Below, piece by piece: positions 15,547 through 22,468 of a stretch of 31,305 nt of DNA. The position numbers and the translations under genes were made by a program. The DNA comes from UBA7672 sp031419455 (lineage in GTDB: Bacteria; Pseudomonadota; Alphaproteobacteria; Caulobacterales; Hyphomonadaceae): positions 1 to 31,305 of the forward strand of contig JANOKS010000090.1 in the NCBI GenBank assembly GCA_031419455.1. The letters are read 5' to 3'. The notes below the pieces were generated by a model, which ran no database searches, was not told the DNA's origin, and was given only the letters and a program-made list of their open reading frames with translations. Within the stretch, counting starts at the first letter, position 1; the number at the start of each line of letters is the position of its first letter.

Positions 15547-15846
15547 TCAGTCCCGATTGAACCGGCCGACATTCGCGCTCTTGCGGCCTTCCGCGAAAAT
15601 GTCGTCGCTCTCGCGTTTGCGCCGTTCGTCGAACGCGGCCCAGGCCGTTTGCGATGCGCAGATTGTGCGCGGAATATTGGTGTCTGGCGGCCGGTCCTTG
15701 CGACAGATCAGACCCTCGGCCGCAATCTCGGCCATGGTCATGGTTGTGCTTTCGCGATTGACCAGCGGAACCGCTGTGCATGCGGCCGCCGCCGTTGCTG
15801 CACAGATCCCGCCGAGGACGATCCAGGAGCGCATTCTCTTCCCCAT
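15547..15846 (-). CDS. Small lipoprotein-like protein, paralog 3 of 3
   Basis: 99 residues from the ATG at 15846; an ATG at 15834 would leave 95. The N-terminal signal M-R-S-W-I-V-L-G-G-I-C-A-A-T-A-A-A-A-C ends at a Cys in an acceptable lipobox. The mature part is more diverged than the other two: LICRKDRPPDTNIPRTICA, then a helix Q-T-A-W-A-A-F-D-E-R-R-K-R with an added charged tail. The order Cys-Arg, a Pro before R-x-x-C, and the aromatic-acidic helix align with paralogs 1 and 2. It is transcribed away from the PdeM gene, whose start is about 100 bases to the right. Confidence 0.6.
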   Translation of the reverse strand: MGKRMRSWIVLGGICAATAAAACTAVPLVNRESTTMTMAEIAAEGLICRKDRPPDTNIPRTICASQTAWAAFDERRKRESDDIFAEGRKSANVGRFNRD

Positions 15847-15952
15847 TTTCGCTGTCTCAAGTGTAGCATATTCACCGAGATTGGAATGCCCCCGCGGTTG
15901 AAGACTGCGTGTCCAGTTGACGTAGCGGCCGACCGCCGACAGGGTCCCGCGC

Positions 15953-16707
15953 ATGCTGACGACGCTTACGCACACGGCAGAGACGACCGGCCTGGCGTTC
16001 GACCTGGCGGGGCAGCGCGTCGCGCCCTCGCCTGTGGCGGGCTGTGGTGGGAGGAGCCTGGCGTGCTGGTGGTGTCCGACCTGCACTTCGAGAAAGCGTC
16101 TTCCTATGCGGCGCGGGGGCAGATGCTGCCGCCGTATGACACGCGGGCGACGCTGGCGCGCGTCGGGCGGCTGATCGAGTCGCTGGCGCCGCGGACGGTG
16201 ATCTCGCTGGGCGACAGCTTCCACGACCGGAGGGCGCGCCCGCGCATGGCGGCAGATGATGTCGCCAGCCTGCGCCGCATGACCGGTTCGTGCGACTGGG
16301 TATGGATCGAGGGCAATCACGATCCGAAGCCGCCGGAAGACCTTGGCGGGCGTGCGGCTGTCGAGGTCACGATCGGGCCACTCACGTTTCGACATATTCC
16401 ATCAGAAGGCGCCGTCGTCGGCGAGGTTGCCGGACACCTGCATCCGTGTGCGCGCGTCGTGGGACGCAGCGGGCGGTCGGTGCGGAAGCGCTGCTTTGCG
16501 ACCGATGGCGCGCGGCTGGTGATGCCGGCGTATGGCGCGCTGACGGGAGGGCTCAACGTGCTCGACGCAGCGTTTTGGTCTGTCTTCCCGAACAACCTGC
16601 TCGCGTGCGTGATCGGGCGCGACGGCGTCTATCTCGCAGGGCGGGACAATCTGGCGCCCGATGGCGTCCGTCAGGCGATGCTTGACCCTGCCCGTCGCCG
16701 CGCATAG
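15953..16707 (+). pseudogene. pdeM: Ligase-associated phosphoesterase PdeM, frameshifted
   Basis: The main frame has the calcineurin-like metallophosphoesterase motifs in order: VSDLHFEK, SLGDSFHD, EGNHDPKP and GHLHP, and matches the PdeM family (TIGR04123 type) to its end at 16707. The expected N-terminus (ATG at 15953, then FDLAGQRVAPSPV) lies one frame away and would join GGLWWEEPGVLVV only if one base were restored between about 16030 and 16048. In the main frame the upstream sequence is Arg/Pro-rich and unlike a protein. So the gene carries a 1-base deletion, a sequencing error, or starts late. PdeM is the nuclease partner of Lhr and the exonuclease. Confidence 0.75.
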
Positions 16708-16731
16708 GCGGGGCGATCAGGAGTCGCCCTC

Positions 16732-18318
16732 ATGCCTATCGCTGCCCTCGCCGAAGCCGCCAAGGCCTGGCCGTTCGAGCTGGCGCGTGAGCTGAAGGCG
16801 CGCATCGAGAAGCTTGAGAAGGTTGGCCGCTCTAAGGACGTCCCGGTGATCTTCGAGACCGGCTATGGGCCATCTGGTCTGCCGCACATCGGCACGTTCG
16901 GTGAGGTCGTGCGGACGACGATGGTGCGGCGCGCCTTCGAGGTGCTGACCGGCGGTGCGTACAAGACGCGGCTGATCTGCGTGTCGGACGACATGGACGG
17001 GATGCGGAAGGTGCCGGACACGGTGCCGAACCCCGAGAAACTGAAAGAGTTCATGCAGAAGCCGCTGACGTCCGTGCCCGACCCGTTCGGCACGCACGAA
17101 AGCTATGGCGCCCACATGAATGCGCGGCTGCGGGCGTTTCTTGACAGCTTCGGCTTCGATTACGAATTCGCCTCGGCGACGACGCTCTACAAGTCTGGCC
17201 GGTTCGACGCGATGCTGCTGAGGGCTGCGGAAAAGTACGACGACATCATGAAGGTGATGTTGCCGACGCTGGGCGACGAGCGGCGGGAGACCTACTCGCC
17301 CTTTCTGCCGATCTCGCCGACGATGGGGCGCGTGCTCTACGTGCCGATGAAGAAGGTAGACGCGAAGGCCGGGACGGTGACGTTCCAGGACGAGAATGGC
17401 GAGGACGCGACGCTGCCGGTCACTGGCGGGCATGTGAAGCTGCAGTGGAAGCCAGATTTCGGCATGCGCTGGGCGGCGCTAGGCGTCGACTTCGAGATGT
17501 TCGGCAAGGACCATCAGGCCAACGCGCCGATCTATTCAAAGATCTGCCGCATACTGGGGTCGGAGCCGCCGCAGCAGTTCGTTTATGAGCTGTTCCTCGA
17601 CGAGAATGGCGAGAAGATTTCCAAGACCAAGGGCAATGGTATCTCGGTTGAGCAGTGGCTGGCCTATGCGCCGGCGGAGTCACTGTCGCTCTACCAGTGG
17701 CAGAAGCCCAAGACGGCCAAGAAGCTGTACTTCGACGTGATCCCGAAGGCGGTGGACGAGTACCTGCAGTTCCTAGACGCCTACGCGAAGCAGACGCCGG
17801 AGCAGCAGCTGGAGAATCCGGCCTGGCACATCCATGGCGGCGCGCCGCCGGCGAAGTCTAGCCCCGTGTCTTTCGCCATGCTGCTGAACCTCGTCTCGGC
17901 GGCCAACGCGTCGAACAAGGATGTGCTGTGGGGCTTCATTCGTCGCGATGCGCCGGACGCATCGCCGGAAACGGACCCGCTGCTGGATCATCTCGTCGGC
18001 TACGCGCTGAAATATTATGCGGACTTCGTGAAGCCGCAGAAAAAGTATCGCGCGCCGGATGAGAAGGAACGTGCGGCGCTGGAGGATCTGGCGGGGCGTC
18101 TGGAAAGCTGGGATGGGCCGCTGGACGGCGAGAGCCTGCAGACCATGGTGTTCGCCGTTGGCACGGAGCGGCAGTTCGAGCCGCTCCGCACGTGGTTCAC
18201 TGCGATCTACGAGGTCTGCCTTGGACAATCACAGGGGCCACGCTTCGGCGGCTTTGTCGCGCTCTACGGCGTGAAGGAGTCGGCCAAGCTGATCCGCGAG
18301 GCGCTGGCGCGGGCCTGA
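16732..18318 (+). CDS. lysS: Lysine--tRNA ligase, class I
   Basis: 528 residues, the normal size. Class I signatures are present: a HIGH-type motif G-L-P-H-I-G-T (49-55) in the context ETGYGPSGLPHIG, and a KMSKS-type motif K-I-S-K-T at 295-299 followed by KGNGIS. The middle holds MDGMRKVPDTVPN and FGKDHQANAPIYSKICR. These are features of the archaeal-type class I LysRS found in many alphaproteobacteria in place of the class II enzyme. It charges tRNA-Lys in the cytoplasm. It starts 24 bases after PdeM with AGGAG upstream of the ATG and converges with the next gene. Confidence 0.95.
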   Translation: MPIAALAEAAKAWPFELARELKARIEKLEKVGRSKDVPVIFETGYGPSGLPHIGTFGEVVRTTMVRRAFEVLTGGAYKTRLICVSDDMDGMRKVPDTVPNPEKLKEFMQKPLTSVPDPFGTHESYGAHMNARLRAFLDSFGFDYEFASATTLYKSGRFDAMLLRAAEKYDDIMKVMLPTLGDERRETYSPFLPISPTMGRVLYVPMKKVDAKAGTVTFQDENGEDATLPVTGGHVKLQWKPDFGMRWAALGVDFEMFGKDHQANAPIYSKICRILGSEPPQQFVYELFLDENGEKISKTKGNGISVEQWLAYAPAESLSLYQWQKPKTAKKLYFDVIPKAVDEYLQFLDAYAKQTPEQQLENPAWHIHGGAPPAKSSPVSFAMLLNLVSAANASNKDVLWGFIRRDAPDASPETDPLLDHLVGYALKYYADFVKPQKKYRAPDEKERAALEDLAGRLESWDGPLDGESLQTMVFAVGTERQFEPLRTWFTAIYEVCLGQSQGPRFGGFVALYGVKESAKLIREALARA

Positions 18319-18325
18319 TCTCGCG

Positions 18326-18757
18326 TCAGTGAAACGCCAGCACGGCGAACAGGACAGCCAGCAACGATGAGATTCCGGCCATCGGTCCAAATCTCGGAAG
18401 GCGCGCGGCTGCGGTTGCGTTGCCGCGTTTGATCTGGCCATACGCAAGCTGGATCATGACCGCCGCGACGGTCAGCGTAGTGACAAACACCATCTTCACC
18501 CAGAACATCGCGGGCATGCTGGCGAAGGCGAATTCGTACTTGATCACCCAGAGCGAAAACCCGCTGAACAGCATCAGGATGAGTCCGGCGATCGACATGC
18601 CGGACAGTGCGGGGCCTGCCGTGCGGATGATGTCGCCCTGTTCAGGCGGCAGGCTGAGCGCGTGACGCATCACAAGCGTGCTTCCGATGCCACCGCCGGC
18701 GCCGAGCATCAGGCCGACGAAGTGGAGGATCAGGAGGATGTCCAGGGTCAGGAGCAT
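18326..18757 (-). CDS. Four-helix integral membrane protein, unknown function
   Basis: 143 residues with four clear hydrophobic segments: LLILHFVGLMLGAGGGIGS, MSIAGLILMLFSGFSLWVI, MFWVKMVFVTTLTVAAVM and the C-terminal SSLLAVLFAVLAF. The first helix contains His, and G-x-G-G-G-I-G-S precedes a short loop. The layout is that of small CopD-like or DUF2214-like inner membrane proteins, but no motif fixes a function. It converges on LysRS (7 bases apart) and lies just downstream of the lipoprotein gene at 18773, so the two may be cotranscribed. Confidence 0.7.
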   Translation of the reverse strand: MLLTLDILLILHFVGLMLGAGGGIGSTLVMRHALSLPPEQGDIIRTAGPALSGMSIAGLILMLFSGFSLWVIKYEFAFASMPAMFWVKMVFVTTLTVAAVMIQLAYGQIKRGNATAAARLPRFGPMAGISSLLAVLFAVLAFH

Positions 18758-18772
18758 GCAGTCAACATCTGA

Positions 18773-19210
18773 TCAGGTGCGCATCGGACAGCGGATCAGT
18801 TCCACCGACTCGCTGTCGTTGATCGTGACCCGCATCTTCAGCTTGTTCGGGTTCACGCGGAAGAAGACGAAATCGTTGCTGGTGCGCCCCTGGGCGACGC
18901 AGCGGGCGCTGGCCGACCAGACCTGGCCTTCGTCGCCGGAGGTCTGGTTCATGCGCTCGAAATGGCAGAACCGTTCGCGCTTCATGCCCATGCGGGTCTG
19001 CTCGATCGTCCAGACTTCGCGCTGGTTGTTGCAGGCGCCAGTGTCGGTCGCCCATTCTCCGGCATAGGCGCGTTCTTCCTCGTCCGATTCTGCGCGGAAA
19101 GCATTGGGATCGGTATCGGGAAGCTCGGCGCCGGGCGCCGCCGCTTCGTCCACGGGGGCTTCGCAGGCGGCCACGAGGGCGATCAGGGCAAGGCTGACGA
19201 GGCGACGCAA
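18773..19210 (-). CDS. Lipoprotein of unknown function, TTG start
   Basis: 145 residues from a TTG at 19210. This start is preferred because GGAG stands eight bases upstream and it directly precedes the signal R-R-L-V-S-L-A-L-I-A-L-V-A-A-C with a lipobox Cys; the longer frame from 19279 puts unrelated residues before the signal. An acidic, Ala/Pro-rich linker follows. The domain from YAGEWATDTGACNNQREVW has the look of a small beta-rich periplasmic fold with four cysteines (GAC, FCHF, ARC, IRC) that could form two disulfides. No family recognised. Confidence 0.65.
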   Translation of the reverse strand: MRRLVSLALIALVAACEAPVDEAAAPGAELPDTDPNAFRAESDEEERAYAGEWATDTGACNNQREVWTIEQTRMGMKRERFCHFERMNQTSGDEGQVWSASARCVAQGRTSNDFVFFRVNPNKLKMRVTINDSESVELIRCPMRT

Positions 19211-19308
19211 GTGTAAGGCTCCTTGCGCGCAGTAAGCGCCTGAGTTTGAGGCGTTGCGCAAGTGGAAAGCTGGGCGCACCCTGCGTTTTCAGGATTGGGA
19301 ATCCCTCC

Positions 19309-20103
19309 ATGCGCGAAAAAACGAGCGCATCAATGTGTGCCGCGGCCGGGCTCGGCGCCCTGCTGATCACACTGTCATGGGTTAGTCCCGCTTTCGCCCA
19401 CCCGACCTCGCCCACGCTCGCAGAACGCTATTCCCGCGGCGAGTATCTGGAGGCGGCCGCGCTGGCGGAGGCGGCGGCGGGGGCGGATGACCTGGCCTTC
19501 GCTGCACGTTCGTTGCTGGCGCACTGCATGACGGGGTCGGCAGCTCCTGATGTGCGCGTGGTGGAACGGGCGGTGAAGGATGCCGAGGCCGCCCTGCGGC
19601 TCGATCCGAAGCACGAGGAAGGCCGGCTGCAGCTCGCCATCGCCCTGTCGCTGAAAAGCCGGGACATGGATGTGATGGCGGCCTGGTCGGCGGGCTATGG
19701 TGAAAAGGGCAAAAAACTGGCCGAGGAGGTGCTGAAGGCTGATCCGGCCAATTTCTATGCGCATGGATTTCTGGCGGTATGGAATCTCGAGGTTGCGCGG
19801 CGCGGCGGCGGGATAGGCGCATGGATGCTGGGCGCGAGCGAGGAGTCGGGACGCAGGCACTATGAACAGGCGCGGGCCCTGGCGCCGGACGACGTCGGCG
19901 TGCACTGGCAGTACGCCCGCGCCCTCGCCGCGCTAGATCTGAAGGGCAAGACAGACGAGGTGCGGGGCGCGCTGGATCGCGCGCTGGCGGCGGCGGCGTC
20001 CGACCATGTCGAGCGGGTGATGCAGGCGCGGGCGCAGGAACTGTCGGATGCGCTGGCGGGTGATCGCGACGCGGCGCAGCGGATGGCGCTGGCGATGCTG
20101 TGA
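19309..20103 (+). CDS. Secreted TPR-like repeat protein
   Basis: 264 residues from the ATG at 19309, chosen because it begins the signal peptide (M-R-E-K-T-S...GALLITLSWVSPAFA before His-Pro); the frame to 19246 only adds an unlikely leader. The mature protein is all alpha-helical, with Ala-rich helix pairs of tetratricopeptide character: YLEAAALAEAAAG, DAEAALRLDPKHEEGRLQ, HYEQARALAPDDVGVHWQY. TPR proteins of this kind serve as scaffolds in the periplasm or outer membrane. No partner is suggested by the neighbours, which are a divergent lipoprotein and a converging YceI remnant. Confidence 0.7.
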   Translation: MREKTSASMCAAAGLGALLITLSWVSPAFAHPTSPTLAERYSRGEYLEAAALAEAAAGADDLAFAARSLLAHCMTGSAAPDVRVVERAVKDAEAALRLDPKHEEGRLQLAIALSLKSRDMDVMAAWSAGYGEKGKKLAEEVLKADPANFYAHGFLAVWNLEVARRGGGIGAWMLGASEESGRRHYEQARALAPDDVGVHWQYARALAALDLKGKTDEVRGALDRALAAAASDHVERVMQARAQELSDALAGDRDAAQRMALAML

Positions 20104-20114
20104 ACAATGCGGGG

Positions 20115-20654
20115 TCACGGCTGTGCTGGGCCGTCCTTCAGCGCCGGCCCTGTGAACTCGGTTTCGATCTCGATGGTCACCTCGTCGAAGACGCCCATGG
20201 TCGAGCCAGGTGACGGGATGCCGATGTCGATGCCGAAGTCGGAACGCTTCAGCGTTCCGTGCGCCGAGAAGCCGATGCGGGCGGCCGGGTCCATCGGGTG
20301 GCCCTCATAGCCGCCGTTGAAGGTGGCGTGGAGCGTGACAGGCCTGGTCACGCCCTTGAGCGTGAGGTTGCCGAGGATGTCCGCAGTGGCCGGGCCGGTG
20401 CGGGTGACGGTGGTCGACTCAAACTTCATTTGCGGCGTGATCGACGCACCGAGCCATGTGTCGCTCAGGAGTTCGGCAACGAAGCCCGCGGGAGGCGTGG
20501 GGATGTCGAGCGATTTGAGATCGATCAGCGCGGTGAGTTTCGCAGTCTCCGGCTGCGCCGGATCGAGCGTCATGTCCGCGGTGAAGTTGCGGAACTGGGC
20601 TGTGTAATTCGAGAAGCCGAGATGGTTCACCTTGAAGACCAGGCTCGCATGCGA
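20115..20654 (-). pseudogene. YceI-family protein lacking signal peptide and first strand
   Basis: The homologous part starts at SHASLVFKVNHLGFSNY and runs to the stop with the YceI pattern (DMTLDPA, LIDLKSLDIPTPP, GNLTLKGVTRPVTLHATF, FSAHGTLKRSDFGID). YceI proteins are secreted lipocalin-like isoprenoid binders whose mature part begins Y-x-L-D-P-x-H-S. Here the bases upstream of Ser-His instead encode an Arg-rich stretch back to an ATG at 20768 inside the repressor gene, with no signal peptide. About 25-30 codons appear to be missing. It may still be translated from 20768 as a cytoplasmic product, but a 5'-truncated pseudogene is likelier. Confidence 0.6.
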
Positions 20655-20750
20655 CCCGCCGATGTGACGCTGTCCGAGCTGTGTCTCGAGATGTTCTTCC
20701 CGGCGAACGCCGAGACGGCTTCTGCGATGCGGGCGCTGGCGGGTGGATGA
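20649..20750 (+). other. Possible C-terminal remnant of an unknown gene
   Basis: The plus strand opposite the replaced YceI N-terminus holds a 33-codon frame ending TGA at 20748-20750: TLSELCLEMFFPANAETAS, then A-M-R-A-L-A-G-G. Third codon positions are GC-rich in this frame. It could be the tail of a gene fused to YceI by a deletion. Too short to identify, and chance is possible. Confidence 0.2.
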
Positions 20751-20752
20751 CG

Positions 20753-21370
20753 CTACTGGCTCGCCCACAGGATGCGGGCCATCCAGGCCAGGTCGTTGCG
20801 GGCAAGCGCGCGGGGGTCGTAGGCGGGGTTGAGAGAGACCAGTTCAATCGTGCGCTCGGTCTGGCGGCCGAGCACCTTGGCGAGGACCTCGCCATCTTTC
20901 GTGCGCACGACGACGCGGTCGCCGCGGCGCACCGGAACGCCGGGCGCGACCACGATGCGGTCTCCGCGGCGATAGACCGGCTCCATTGAATCACCGCTGA
21001 TCTCCAGCGCGTAGACATTCTCGGTTTCGAGGCCGGGGAAGCGGACCTCCTCCCAGTTGTCGCCGGTCGGAAAGCCAGCGTCGTCGAAATAGCCGTCGCT
21101 GCCGGCCTTGGCGAAGCCCAGCAGGGGGGCGGTGTGGCCCTGTCGCCCCTCGGCGAGCGCGGCGAAATCTTCCAGCGAAGCGCCGACGGCCTGAAGCACT
21201 CTCGAGAGGCTTTCCGTCGATAGCCAGCGGGGCGAGCCATCCGACGTCACCCGTTTGGACTTGTTGAAGGCCGTCGGGTCGAGACCGGCCCGGCGGGCGA
21301 GGCCGGAGGCGGACAGGCCATTCTGGTCGGCCAGCGAGTCGATCGCTTTCCAGATATCGTTATGCTGCAT
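20753..21370 (-). CDS. S24-family helix-turn-helix repressor (LexA/CI-like)
   Basis: 205 residues, ATG at 21370 with GGAG six bases upstream. The N-terminal half is a helix-turn-helix domain (LSASGLARRAGLDPTAFNKS, about 19-38). A linker contains Ala89-Gly90, the type of bond cut in self-cleaving repressors. The S24 peptidase domain follows with Ser128 in SGDSMEPVY and Lys165 in EVLAKVLGR as catalytic dyad. Relatives are phage-type or stress repressors that inactivate themselves. The lineage often has one as a stand-alone chromosomal gene. Its promoter region is interrupted by two IS1595 elements. LexA itself has a different winged helix and is less likely. Confidence 0.88.
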   Translation of the reverse strand: MQHNDIWKAIDSLADQNGLSASGLARRAGLDPTAFNKSKRVTSDGSPRWLSTESLSRVLQAVGASLEDFAALAEGRQGHTAPLLGFAKAGSDGYFDDAGFPTGDNWEEVRFPGLETENVYALEISGDSMEPVYRRGDRIVVAPGVPVRRGDRVVVRTKDGEVLAKVLGRQTERTIELVSLNPAYDPRALARNDLAWMARILWASQ

Positions 21371-21394
21371 GGCCAGCTCCGTCTAGGACACCGT

Positions 21395-21415
21395 ACCTAT
21401 TTATAGGAAATAAGT
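21395..21415 (-). promoter_or_regulatory. S24 repressor promoter/operator, split by IS1595
   Basis: On the minus strand TATAAA (complement of 21400-21405) sits about 30 bases before the repressor ATG and is a fair -10 box. Joining the outer flanks of the two elements restores TAGGAAATAAGTCCTA, an inverted repeat (TAGGA-N6-TCCTA), next to CCTATTTATAGG. A TTGCAA now at 26704-26709 would have stood 15 bases upstream of the -10. This suggests the elements separated -35 from -10 within an operator. It is an inference from sequence only. Confidence 0.4.
21408..21415. repeat. Target duplication AAATAAGT, copy 1
   Basis: Octamer immediately left of the first IS1595 element. The same octamer stands at 23501-23508 and 26691-26698. 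IS1595 elements are known to duplicate 8 bases of target. Confidence 0.8.
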
Positions 21416-21501
21416 CGACATTATGCACTTGACGTAGTACGTGCTACCTGTCGTTTCGACAGGCCGGCGCCTCGGCGCGCCCTCAGCGATGGGGGCGTGT
21501 C

Positions 21502-21687
21502 GTGAGCGAGCGCGAGGAGGAGCTTGCTCAATGGCTTTTCGACTGGTTCCGAGAGAATCGGGACGGAGCCTTCGTGCAGGGGCCGCCGTCATGGGCAAGC
21601 ATTGACGGCAAGTTCAATCTTGAGGCGCTGGCGAAGGCGCTACTGTCGCAAGATAGCGAGTCCAAATATCTTCATAAGCAGCCCTGA
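21502..21687 (+). CDS. Small IS1595 passenger protein, unknown
   Basis: 61 residues from a GTG at 21502 preceded by GGGGG at a suitable distance. The sequence starts SEREEELAQWLFDWFRENRD and continues with GAFVQGPPSWASIDGKF, then a helix LEALAKALLSQ. It reads as a compact soluble protein with two helices and is composed like a real gene. The last 74 bases overlap, tail to tail, with the gene at 21614. No family is recognised. It lies about 60 bases inside the left end of element A, so it is part of the element's cargo. Confidence 0.45.
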   Translation: MSEREEELAQWLFDWFRENRDGAFVQGPPSWASIDGKFNLEALAKALLSQDSESKYLHKQP

Positions 21688-22300
21688 CCTCATCAATGGT
21701 CTTCGCCAATCGCTCGCGTGTTGCTGCGCTGATTTCAATTTCAACTTGGCGCTTCTCATGCACTGACGAGAAGATCCTCCCCCCGGCGAGCTGATAGCCG
21801 TGGGCTGACCGTTTACGGTAAGCGGGAAAGTCTTTGGGAAGGCCCTCGGCAACGGGGTAGTTGTGCGCAAGCGCCCATTCGCTTTCTCGCATTTCGGCGT
21901 AATGCGCGCTGACATGGCGCAACTCTTTGTAGTCTTTGAACCGCCCCGCAAACAGCTTCTCCAGCCGCCTGATCGCCTTGTGGTCAGCAAGCGCGCTCAG
22001 GGACGGCACGAGGCCAAGGTTTTCTCTTGCCGAGTGAATTGCATGCCCAATTTCCCAGATGGCCATGCAGGCATCTCGACAAGCAAGAACGCTCCAGTTG
22101 CCCAATCGAAATCCAAACTTGACGTTGTCGTCAAATGACGACTTTGCCGAGTTGCAAAAATTGAGCAGCGCCAGGTCATCGTCGAACCTCGACAGCATGC
22201 CATAGAGTACTGTCAAATTTCCGCAAAGTGCGTCAGCATGCGGGCGCTCGCCTTCTGGCAGATTCAAAAAGCGCTCGCCAAGGATCGTAATGACCAACAC
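21614..22300 (-). CDS. All-helical IS1595 passenger protein with HEPN-like R-x4-H
   Basis: About 228 residues from a GTG at 22300; the open frame continues to an ATG at 22429, but that part is fully antisense to a conserved small gene, so a start near 22290-22300 is preferred. The protein is almost entirely helical. Its feature of note is DYKELRHVSAHYAEM with Arg128 and His133, an R-x4-H pattern at a helix start as in HEPN-domain ribonucleases and AbiV/Cthe_2314-like proteins. The C-terminal helix RERLAKTIDEVRAAYEDIW ends the protein. Start-to-start contact with the divergent small gene suggests shared control. HEPN membership is a hypothesis from one motif. Confidence 0.55.
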   Translation of the reverse strand: MLVITILGERFLNLPEGERPHADALCGNLTVLYGMLSRFDDDLALLNFCNSAKSSFDDNVKFGFRLGNWSVLACRDACMAIWEIGHAIHSARENLGLVPSLSALADHKAIRRLEKLFAGRFKDYKELRHVSAHYAEMRESEWALAHNYPVAEGLPKDFPAYRKRSAHGYQLAGGRIFSSVHEKRQVEIEISAATRERLAKTIDEVRAAYEDIWTRYLATVAPSPAPQD

Positions 22301-22442
22301 CCCCAAGGAAGACAGCCCGCAGGAGATAGCGCGCCGCCGTGACGAGGGCCTGAAGCGTATGCTGAAGACGCCCCCGCAACCACATAAGGACCACTCCAAG
22401 AAATCGGAGTCGAGTCTTACGAAGTCCAAGGGTCGGGGGTAA
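22290..22442 (+). CDS. Small IS1595 passenger protein, RDE/TPP motif, copy A
   Basis: 50 residues from ATG 22290, with AAGGA five bases upstream. The core is SPQEIARRRDEGLKRMLKT followed by P-P-Q-P-H-K and a Lys/Ser-rich tail. The gene at 26103 in element B has the same core (SPQETARLRDESVRRMIAT then P-P), so the two are paralogs and real genes despite their size. The protein is basic with one amphipathic helix. Its start faces, and nearly touches, that of the R-x4-H protein. Related short proteins occur in alphaproteobacterial mobile DNA (recall); function unknown, antitoxin-like or nucleic-acid-binding roles are possible. Confidence 0.6.
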   Translation: MTNTPKEDSPQEIARRRDEGLKRMLKTPPQPHKDHSKKSESSLTKSKGRG

Positions 22443-22468
22443 CCGGATACTTTGGTTTGCGCCGCCGC

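Noticed and set aside
22301..22429. N-terminal extension of the R-x4-H protein to ATG 22429
   Set aside because: It is antisense to the conserved RDE/TPP gene and has an unlikely Cys/Arg-rich composition.
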